Assembly: GCA_014379395.1 (NCBI GenBank)
Contig: JACMLV010000428.1
Location: 1-5,317, forward strand
Length of the DNA: 5,317 nt
Reading direction: 5' to 3'
From: Burkholderiaceae bacterium
GTDB taxonomy: Bacteria > Pseudomonadota > Gammaproteobacteria > Burkholderiales > Burkholderiaceae_D
Shown: in pieces, positions 1 through 4,663 of the stretch
How the letters are laid out: every line of letters begins with the position of its first letter
Position numbering within the stretch: position 1 is the first letter of the stretch
Position numbers and translations under genes: made by a program
Notes under the pieces: generated by a model
Database searches by the model: none
Told to the model about the DNA's origin: nothing
What the model saw: only the letters and a program-made list of their open reading frames with translations

Positions 1-1713
1 AAACCTTACTGGCTGGGTGACCAGAAGAAGACGGCGTGGACCCTGCTGGCCCTGCTGATCGCCTTGATGCTGGCCGAGACCCAGTTCGCGGTGATGTTGA
101 ACAAGCAGAGCGGCGAGATGACCTCGGCGCTGGCGGGCAAGGACGCCGACCGCTTCTGGAGCTCGGTGTACGCCTGCCTGGGCATCCTGGCGGTCGCGGT
201 GCCGATCTACGCCTTCTATTACTACATGCGCGACGCCTTCGCCAACAAATGGCGGCGCTGGCTCACCGGACGCTTTCTCGACGGCTATCTGCAGGGCCGC
301 AAGTATTACGAGCTGGGCGCCAGCGACGAGATCGACAACCCGGATCAGCGCATCAGCGAAGACATCAACACCTTCACCGGCCGCTCGATCCACTTCCTGC
401 TGATCTTCCTGGGCTCGATGATGCAACTGGTGGCCTTCAGCGTGGTGCTGTGGTCGATCTCGCATCTGCTGGTCGGCGTGCTGGCGGTCTATGCGCTGGT
501 GGGCACCGTCGTCGCGCTGTACCTGTTCGGTGCCCCGCTGATCCAGCTGAACTTCTGGCAGCTGCGGCGCGAGGCCGATTTCCGCTTCGGCCTGATGCGC
601 CTGCGCGAGAACGCCGAATCGATCGCGTTCTATCGCGGCGAAGCCCAGGAGCGCGCGCAGATCGACAGCAAGTTCGGCAAGGTATACGCCAACTTCTCCC
701 GGCTGATCAGGAAACAGCGCTCGCTCAATCTGTTCCAGCGCGCCTTCAATCAACTCACGCTGGTGTTGCCGAGCGTGATCCTCGCCAATGGCGTGCTGTC
801 GGGCGAGCTGGAGGTCGGCCGCGCCGTGCAGGCGGGCGGCGCGTTCGCCGCCGTGCTCGGCGCCGTGGCGCTGATCGTCGACAACTTCGAGAGCCTGAGC
901 CGGTTCGTGGCCGGCATCGACCGCCTGCAGGCGCTGTCGAAATTGGTGCTGGCCAGCCCGGCGTCCAAGGCCGCCGCCGACGCGCGGCAGCCGCAGATCC
1001 AGAGCCGGCTGGGAAAGCACCTCGCGCTGGACTCGCTCACGCTGTACACGCCGCAGTTCGGACGCGTGCTCATCAAGGAACTGAGCCTGACCCTGAAACC
1101 GGGCGACGGCCTCTTGATCACCGGCGACAGCGGCTGCGGCAAGAGTTCGCTGTTGCGCGCGATCGCCGGCTTGTGGCGCGCTGGCAGCGGCGTGGTCCAT
1201 CATCCGCCGCACGACGAGGTGTTCTTCCTGCCGCAGCAGCCCTACATGCAGCTCGGCACCCTGCGCAGCCAGCTCATCTACCCGAGCGCGGAGTCAAGCC
1301 TGAGCGACGAGCGGCTGCTGGAGATACTGGGCGAGGTGAACATGTCGGAGCTGGCCGTCCGGGTGGGCGGGCTGGACGCCGTGCAGGACTGGGAGAAGCT
1401 GTTGTCGGTGGGCGAGCAGCAGCGCCTCGCCTTCGGCCGCGTGCTGGTGCACGAACCAAACATCGTCATCCTCGACGAGGCGACCAGCGCGCTCGACAGC
1501 GGTAATGAAGCCTCGCTGTACGAACGCCTGCGCAGCGGCGGCACCACCCTGGTCAGCATCGCCCACCGCGCCGGCGTGCTGCGCCACCACACCCATGTGC
1601 TGCGGCTGTTGGGCGAGGGCGCGTGGGAGTTGCATCCAGCCAGCGGCTATCAGTTCGACGACCCGCAAGCTGGCGAGGCGGACCGGCCGCCGGCTCAGGG
1701 CCTGTTGCTGTAA
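1..1713 (+). CDS. SbmA/BacA-like ABC transporter, fused permease and ATPase (5' end missing)
   Basis: Inner-membrane ABC transporter half-molecule, expected to dimerise. The frame is open from base 1, so the true start lies upstream; 570 residues are visible, numbered here from base 1. The membrane domain has about six hydrophobic segments (near 13-33, 55-75, 131-151, 156-177, 252-270, 277-297), the family motif NPDQRI at 113-118 and an EAA-like loop ESIAFYRGE at 206-214. The ATPase domain has Walker A GDSGCGKS (375-382), Q-loop Gln 412, signature LSVGE (468-472, a variant of LSGGQ), Walker B IVILDE (488-493), D-loop SALD (496-499) and H-loop His 522, so it should hydrolyse ATP. Relatives (E. 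coli YddA, mycobacterial Rv1819c, BacA/SbmA) are known or proposed to move peptides, cobalamin or very-long-chain fatty acids; the substrate here cannot be read from sequence. The visible length already matches the family, so probably only tens of residues are missing. No terminator is evident after the stop. Confidence 0.93.
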   Translation, partial: KPYWLGDQKKTAWTLLALLIALMLAETQFAVMLNKQSGEMTSALAGKDADRFWSSVYACLGILAVAVPIYAFYYYMRDAFANKWRRWLTGRFLDGYLQGRKYYELGASDEIDNPDQRISEDINTFTGRSIHFLLIFLGSMMQLVAFSVVLWSISHLLVGVLAVYALVGTVVALYLFGAPLIQLNFWQLRREADFRFGLMRLRENAESIAFYRGEAQERAQIDSKFGKVYANFSRLIRKQRSLNLFQRAFNQLTLVLPSVILANGVLSGELEVGRAVQAGGAFAAVLGAVALIVDNFESLSRFVAGIDRLQALSKLVLASPASKAAADARQPQIQSRLGKHLALDSLTLYTPQFGRVLIKELSLTLKPGDGLLITGDSGCGKSSLLRAIAGLWRAGSGVVHHPPHDEVFFLPQQPYMQLGTLRSQLIYPSAESSLSDERLLEILGEVNMSELAVRVGGLDAVQDWEKLLSVGEQQRLAFGRVLVHEPNIVILDEATSALDSGNEASLYERLRSGGTTLVSIAHRAGVLRHHTHVLRLLGEGAWELHPASGYQFDDPQAGEADRPPAQGLLL

Positions 1714-1843
1714 AACTCGCCCTCCCCCGTTGTGGTGAACTGACCGCGCCTGCGGACGACTGCACTTATGCGTTCGCTGGCGTACATACCGGACAGCGTT
1801 ATTCGGGCTAGTGTCACGCACAACTTCGATATCCGGTCGAGGC

Positions 1844-1859
1844 CGGCGCGCTTGCGCCG
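1844..1859 (+). other. Short GC hairpin in the leader of the secreted-protein gene
   Basis: CGGCGC, a GCTT loop, then GCGCCG form a perfect 6-bp stem ending 34 nt before the start codon. No T tract follows, so it is not an intrinsic terminator. It may be a leader structure or chance in GC-rich DNA. Confidence 0.3.
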
Positions 1860-1881
1860 CCAAGGATCGGATACATGAACT

Positions 1882-1887
1882 GGGGAA
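1882..1887 (+). promoter_or_regulatory. Ribosome-binding site of the secreted-protein gene
   Basis: GGGGAA lies 6 nt before the ATG at 1894. It supports that start over the out-of-frame ATG at 1875, which has only a GGA (1864-1866) as a possible weak site. Confidence 0.65.
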
Positions 1888-1893
1888 TACAAG

Positions 1894-2925
1894 ATGCGCT
1901 ACAAACTCATCATGCTTTGCGTGCTGTTAGGCTCGGGTGCGCCGGCAATGGCGCAGGTCAGCGTCAGCATCGGCATCAATCTGCCGTCCTACCCGCAAAT
2001 GGCGCGGGTGCCCGGCTATCCGGTCTATTACGCCTCGGGCGTCAATTCCAATCTCTTCTTTTACGACGGCATGTACTGGGCCTATCAGGGCGACAACTGG
2101 TATGCCAGCAGCTGGTACAACGGTCCGTGGGAGATGGTGTCGCCCTATTTCGTGCCGCAGTATGTCTTGCGCGTGCCGGTGCGCTACTACCGCTCTCCCC
2201 CGCGGCACTTCAATTCCTGGAGCAGAAACGCCGCGCCGCGCTGGAACGAGCATTGGGGCGATCAATGGGCGCAGCGCCGAAACGGATGGGACCGCTGGAA
2301 CCGCAACGCGGCGCCCGCGCCGGCGCCGCTGCCAAGCTATCAGCGTCAATATGCCGGCAACCGCTATCCGCGCGCCGAACAGCAACAACAGCTGCAATCC
2401 CAGAACTACCGCTACCAGCCGCGCGACGCCATCGTCCGGCAGCGCGCGCAGGAGCAGCATAGGGAGCCGGCGGCGTCCCGGCCAAGCCGCACCGATGCGC
2501 AGGACATGCGCCAGAACCGGGATCTGGCCACGCCGTCCTCGACGCGCATGCGCGACGGCGCGGGCGACATGCGTGGACAACAGCGGCAAGGACGCGACGA
2601 TTATTCGCAGCGCTCGGCGCCGCCGCGCCAAGCCGGCCCGGGCAACGCGGAGCAAAGGCCGCAGCAGCAGCAGCAGCCCCGGGAGCAGCAGATGCGCCCG
2701 CAAGCGCAAGCGCAGCCGCAACAAGTGCAACCGCAGCAAGTGCGGCCGCAACAAGCCGCACAGCCAAGAGCACAGGAACACCAGGCACCGGCCCAACGCG
2801 AACAGGGCATGCGCGGCCAGGAAAACCGGGGCGACCCGGGCGAGCACAGGCGCGGCCAAGGACGGGACAAGGAGCGCGACGGCGATGGCGAGCGGGGCCA
2901 GCGGCACGACCGGGGGAACAATTAG
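1894..2925 (+). CDS. Secreted protein with Tyr/Trp-rich N-terminal region and Gln/Arg-rich tail, function unknown
   Basis: The 343-residue protein begins with a signal peptide: Lys/Arg at 2-4, a hydrophobic core at 5-16 and a likely cleavage after AMA (18-20). It should be exported to the periplasm or beyond; no lipobox is placed suitably. Residues 21 to about 110 are rich in Tyr, Trp, Pro and Gly, with a run around MYWAYQGDNWYASSWYNGPW (60-79), and probably form a small beta-rich domain. From about residue 110 the chain is Trp/Arg/Asn-rich. From about 150 it is low-complexity Gln, Arg, Pro and Ala, with a five-Gln run at 257-261 and three PQQ-type pentapeptides at 275-289, ending in a highly charged Arg/Asp/Glu/Gly segment; this part is probably disordered. 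Similar proteins occur, from memory, in Burkholderiales and are usually annotated as hypothetical. Envelope or nucleic-acid/polyanion association is possible from composition but unproven. The ATG at 1894 is chosen for its ribosome-binding site and signal peptide. Confidence 0.85.
   Translation: MRYKLIMLCVLLGSGAPAMAQVSVSIGINLPSYPQMARVPGYPVYYASGVNSNLFFYDGMYWAYQGDNWYASSWYNGPWEMVSPYFVPQYVLRVPVRYYRSPPRHFNSWSRNAAPRWNEHWGDQWAQRRNGWDRWNRNAAPAPAPLPSYQRQYAGNRYPRAEQQQQLQSQNYRYQPRDAIVRQRAQEQHREPAASRPSRTDAQDMRQNRDLATPSSTRMRDGAGDMRGQQRQGRDDYSQRSAPPRQAGPGNAEQRPQQQQQPREQQMRPQAQAQPQQVQPQQVRPQQAAQPRAQEHQAPAQREQGMRGQENRGDPGEHRRGQGRDKERDGDGERGQRHDRGNN
2662..2676 (+). repeat. (CAG)5 microsatellite
   Basis: Five uninterrupted CAG codons encode Gln 257-261 in the secreted protein. 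A triplet unit would change length without changing the frame. Confidence 0.85.
2716..2760 (+). repeat. Three imperfect 15-bp tandem repeats
   Basis: Three adjacent 15-bp units begin at 2716, 2731 and 2746, each starting CCGCA, and encode PQQVQ, PQQVR and PQQAA (residues 275-289 of the secreted protein). Copy 2 differs from copy 1 at three positions, and copy 3 diverges in its last five bases. They indicate that the Gln-rich tail grew by in-frame duplication. Confidence 0.75.
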
Positions 2926-2947
2926 CCCGCATGCTTCATGAACTGGC

Positions 2948-2961
2948 ATTGCGGCCGCAAT
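2948..2961. repeat. 14-bp perfect palindrome
   Basis: ATTGCGGCCGCAAT reads identically on both strands and begins 22 nt after the stop codon of the secreted-protein gene. As RNA it could fold into a 5-bp stem with a GGCC loop. There is no following T tract. It could be a protein-binding site, an RNA 3'-end structure or chance. Confidence 0.5.
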
Positions 2962-3053
2962 CGCTTTGCCGTGGCGCGAAAATCCCATCCTCATAGCGCG
3001 GCGTGGTTTCGCCCTCCGCGACGAATGCTCGAAAGCGCCCAAGAACGATCAAC

Positions 3054-3090
3054 GGCCCGCCTGTCTACCGACGAGAAGGCGGGCCTTTTT
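3054..3090 (+). terminator. Rho-independent terminator after the secreted-protein gene
   Basis: A perfect 9-bp GC-rich stem is formed by GGCCCGCCT (3054-3062) and AGGCGGGCC (3077-3085), followed directly by five Ts (3086-3090). The 14-nt loop can add three more pairs (TCT/AGA) past a bulged G. The T tract is on the + strand only, so it ends rightward transcription. It starts 128 nt after the stop at 2925 and isolates the reductase unit from upstream read-through. Confidence 0.9.
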
Positions 3091-3124
3091 ACGCCCCGCG
3101 CCGAACGCCGCCGCCCTTGATAGC

Positions 3125-3153
3125 TTGATGCCAAGGGGGATTCAAATTACAAT
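3125..3153 (+). promoter_or_regulatory. Probable sigma70 promoter for the reductase-EamA unit
   Basis: The -35 box TTGATG (3125-3130) and the -10 box TACAAT (3148-3153, five of six consensus bases) are separated by an optimal 17 nt. Transcription would start near 3160, giving a leader of about 115 nt. The position just after a strong terminator and in the only AT-rich patch of the gap supports it. Confidence 0.65.
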
Positions 3154-3168
3154 TTGGGCCTATTTGAA
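3141..3168. promoter_or_regulatory. Nested inverted repeats over the -10 region, possible operator
   Basis: Two overlapping symmetries are visible. CAAATT and AATTTG flank AC at 3143-3156, directly over the -10 box. TTCAAAT (3141-3147) and ATTTGAA (3162-3168) form a second perfect inverted repeat, with starts 21 bp apart, about two helical turns. A repressor bound here would block RNA polymerase. No regulator is encoded in the window, and AT-rich promoter DNA can show such symmetry by chance. Confidence 0.4.
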
Positions 3169-3195
3169 GGCGCCGCCGCAACGCGCACCGCAGCA

Positions 3196-3210
3196 GACCG
3201 CGAAACGGTC
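3196..3210 (+). other. Small leader hairpin upstream of the possible attenuator
   Basis: GACCG, a CGAAA loop and CGGTC form a perfect 5-bp stem in the reductase leader, one base before the larger GC-rich hairpin. It may be part of a folded leader; the evidence is only complementarity. Confidence 0.3.
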
Positions 3211-3211
3211 C

Positions 3212-3243
3212 GGCCCGGCTCGCGCGCAGCGGCCTTATTTTTT
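3212..3243 (+). terminator. Terminator-like hairpin with T tract in the reductase leader (possible attenuator)
   Basis: GGCCCGGCT (3212-3220) pairs with AGCGGCC (3228-3234) in a seven-pair stem with a two-base bulge around a CGCGCGC loop. It is followed by TTATTTTTT (3235-3243). This is the form of an intrinsic terminator but lies between the promoter and the start codon at 3276, so it would act as an attenuator. The bulge weakens it. The T-rich stretch could instead be a single-stranded ribosome-loading region. Confidence 0.4.
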
Positions 3244-3262
3244 CCTTCATCAACGTTTTATT

Positions 3263-3268
3263 GGAGAG
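3263..3268 (+). promoter_or_regulatory. Ribosome-binding site that fixes the reductase start
   Basis: GGAGAG lies 7 nt before the ATG at 3276. An in-frame TTG at 3261 would overlap this site and has no ribosome-binding site of its own, so the ATG is preferred. Confidence 0.8.
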
Positions 3269-3275
3269 CATTTCG

Positions 3276-4592
3276 ATGACTGGTTTCACTTCGCTGCGGG
3301 ACATCCCTCAAGGCAACATCTTCCGCAAGGGCGATGTCTTCGTGCTGTTCGGCGAACTCTTCGGTCGCGGATATGCCACCAGCCTGGTCGAGGAGGCGCG
3401 CAAGGCCGGCATGACCATCATCGGCACCACCGTCGGCCGGCGCGACGAGAACAACGCGCTGCGCGCCCTGAACGCCGAGGAATTGGCCGAGGGCGAGGCT
3501 GCGCTGGGCGGCAAGATCATCAACGTGCCCCTGATGGCCGGCTTCGACATGGACGCGCCCGAAGGCATGCCAACCCCGACCGAGATGATCGGCGGCCTGC
3601 ACATCAACACCTGGCAGGAGGAAAAACTCGACTTCGCCAAAATCGAACTGTGCCGCGAGGCCGGGGTGCGCCGCTTCAAGGGCGCCGTGGCCGAGGTCAT
3701 GGCCCAGCTGGAACCGTTGATCGCCGCCGGCAGCAACGTCTTCTTCGCCCACGCGATGGCCGGCGGCATTCTGCGCACGCGCACCTTCCTGGCCATCGCC
3801 AACCGCGTCTACAAGGGCCGCGGCGAGCGCTTCGTGTCCTCGCGCGCGCTGATCGACAGCGACCTGGGCAAGCTGATGCTGATGAATTTCGACGAGGTCA
3901 CCGCCAACACCTTCCAGTACCTGATCGACGCCAGCGCCGCCCTGCGCGCCAAGGCCGAGCAAGGCGGCGCCCAGGTGCGCTACACGGCCTACGGCTACCA
4001 CGGCACCGAGGTACTGCTGCACGATCAATATCTGTGGCAGACCTACACCAACTACACCCAGGGTTACGCCAAGATGCGCCTCGAGCGCGTCGCCGTCGCC
4101 GCCTGGGAGCAGGGCATCAAGGCGACCGTGTTCAATTGCCCGGAAATCCGCACCAACTCGTCCGACATCTTCGTCGGCGTCGAGCTGTCGCTGTTCCCGC
4201 TGCTGAAGGCCTTGAAGAAGGAAGGCGGCGGCGCCTGGGCCGACGCGCAGGAGCGCATCTGCGCCGAGCTGCTGCAGGAACCGGCCTCGCTGGCCGGCCT
4301 GATGGAAAAAATCGAGGGCTACAACGACCAGGACGTGATCGTCGGCTTCCGTGATTTCGCCGCCTGGCCGATGGACAACACCGCGGCGATGGCCGAGATC
4401 ATGATCGGCACCTCCGACGCGATCACGCAAATGCACGCCGACCGCAAGAAGCTCATCACCGACCATCTGAGCGCGCTGGTGGTCGAGGCGACCGGCCGCC
4501 TGATCTTCAACGAGGCGGCCCAGCCGGCCGCGCCGGTCATGTGGCTCAACCACGACATCGTCGCCAAGCAACTGAGCGCAATACACAACTGA
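3276..4592 (+). CDS. SDR-like reductase, probable FabMG-type enoyl-ACP reductase
   Basis: The 438-residue soluble protein is expected to be cytoplasmic. Its N-terminal dinucleotide-binding glycines follow G-x3-G-x-G (Gly 26, 30, 32, in FGELFGRGYA), and Arg 55-Arg 56 after the second strand could favour NADPH. A catalytic Tyr-x8-Lys pair is visible (Tyr 257, Lys 266), the spacing known from FabV enoyl-ACP reductases. Downstream, NCPEIRTNSS (287-296) resembles the SDR segment after the catalytic Lys. Conserved blocks include NVFFAHAMAGG (154-164), FDEVTANTFQYLID (205-218) and YGYHGTE (239-245). It is much longer than FabI (about 260 residues) and slightly longer than FabV (about 400). From memory the sequence fits the FabMG family, linked to triclosan tolerance in metagenomic work; the expected reaction is reduction of 2-enoyl-ACP in fatty-acid synthesis. 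The exact substrate is not proven, and no other fab gene is adjacent. The stop lies inside a 9-bp tandem repeat. It is probably co-transcribed with the EamA gene 67 nt downstream. Confidence 0.72.
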   Translation: MTGFTSLRDIPQGNIFRKGDVFVLFGELFGRGYATSLVEEARKAGMTIIGTTVGRRDENNALRALNAEELAEGEAALGGKIINVPLMAGFDMDAPEGMPTPTEMIGGLHINTWQEEKLDFAKIELCREAGVRRFKGAVAEVMAQLEPLIAAGSNVFFAHAMAGGILRTRTFLAIANRVYKGRGERFVSSRALIDSDLGKLMLMNFDEVTANTFQYLIDASAALRAKAEQGGAQVRYTAYGYHGTEVLLHDQYLWQTYTNYTQGYAKMRLERVAVAAWEQGIKATVFNCPEIRTNSSDIFVGVELSLFPLLKALKKEGGGAWADAQERICAELLQEPASLAGLMEKIEGYNDQDVIVGFRDFAAWPMDNTAAMAEIMIGTSDAITQMHADRKKLITDHLSALVVEATGRLIFNEAAQPAAPVMWLNHDIVAKQLSAIHN

Positions 4593-4620
4593 GACAACTG
4601 AGACAACTGAGACAACTGAG
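4585..4620 (+). repeat. Four perfect tandem copies of ACAACTGAG
   Basis: Four identical 9-bp units begin at 4585, 4594, 4603 and 4612. The first carries the reductase stop TGA (4590-4592). Since 9 is a multiple of three, the other copies put further in-frame TGAs at 4599, 4608 and 4617. A lone CAACTGAG at 4569-4576 inside the gene may be the ancestral copy. Copy-number change would alter the intergenic spacing but not the protein. Confidence 0.95.
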
Positions 4621-4630
4621 GCATCCGACG

Positions 4631-4663
4631 ATGCGCCGGCCGTCCCGCGGGAACGAGCGATGA
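4631..4663 (+). CDS. Possible 10-codon leader ORF overlapping the EamA start
   Basis: ATG at 4631 opens a frame encoding MRRPSRGNER that stops at TGA 4661-4663. The stop overlaps the EamA start in the arrangement ATGA. A GAGG (4618-4621), made by the end of the last 9-bp repeat plus the next G, lies 9 nt before this ATG. It could couple translation into the transporter gene, but such short frames are common by chance in GC-rich DNA. Confidence 0.2.
   Translation: MRRPSRGNER
4643..4652. repeat. 10-bp palindrome overlapping the EamA ribosome-binding region
   Basis: TCCCGCGGGA is self-complementary and includes the GGGA that is the best ribosome-binding candidate for the EamA gene. Its centre is too tight for a stable small hairpin, and chance occurrence in GC-rich DNA is plausible. 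Confidence 0.35.
4649..4652 (+). promoter_or_regulatory. Weak ribosome-binding site of the EamA gene
   Basis: GGGA lies 7 nt before the ATG at 4660. The match is weaker than for the reductase, consistent with a downstream operon gene or with translational coupling. Confidence 0.4.

Larger units (their letters stand above)
1714..1893. other. Intergenic region between the ABC transporter and the secreted-protein gene
   Basis: This gap has no supported gene. I found no intrinsic terminator for the ABC transporter and no -35/-10 pair close to consensus, although the downstream gene must be transcribed either from here or by read-through. A short GC hairpin (1844-1859) and a ribosome-binding site (1882-1887) are listed separately. 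An ATG at 1875 opens a 195-codon frame that overlaps the secreted-protein gene out of frame; it has no plausible protein composition. Confidence 0.6.
2926..3275. other. 350-nt intergenic region with terminator, promoter and leader
   Basis: This is the longest gene-free stretch. In order it holds a 14-bp palindrome (2948-2961), a strong intrinsic terminator (3054-3090), a sigma70-like promoter (3125-3153) embedded in AT-rich inverted repeats (3141-3168), a leader with two hairpins and a T tract (3196-3243), and a ribosome-binding site (3263-3268). Short open frames here cross the terminator and lack convincing ribosome-binding sites. I see nothing further. Confidence 0.7.

Noticed and set aside
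36..1505. 489-codon + strand frame overlapping the ABC transporter
   Set aside because: It is Arg/Ala/Gly-rich without domain motifs; the other frame carries all ABC transporter motifs.
1801..1835. Promoter for the secreted-protein gene around TTCGATATCC
   Set aside because: The best -10 candidate matches only about half of consensus and has no properly spaced -35 box.
1927..3042. 371-codon open frame on the minus strand across the secreted-protein gene
   Set aside because: It is Leu/Arg/Ala-rich low-complexity sequence, complementary to the Gln/Arg-rich tail, and crosses the gene's 3' end. No domain was recognised.
2938..3120. 60-codon frame in the intergenic region
   Set aside because: It spans the intrinsic terminator and lacks a ribosome-binding site and recognisable composition.
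3261..3275. TTG at 3261 as an upstream start for the reductase
   Set aside because: It overlaps the GGAGAG ribosome-binding site that is correctly spaced for the ATG at 3276.
2966..4354. 462-codon + strand frame overlapping the reductase and the intergenic region
   Set aside because: It runs through the terminator and promoter region and is an Arg-rich frame shadow of the reductase gene.
4585..4620. Short tandem repeats as a CRISPR array
   Set aside because: The units are 9 bp and directly adjacent without spacers, so this is a minisatellite-like tandem repeat.
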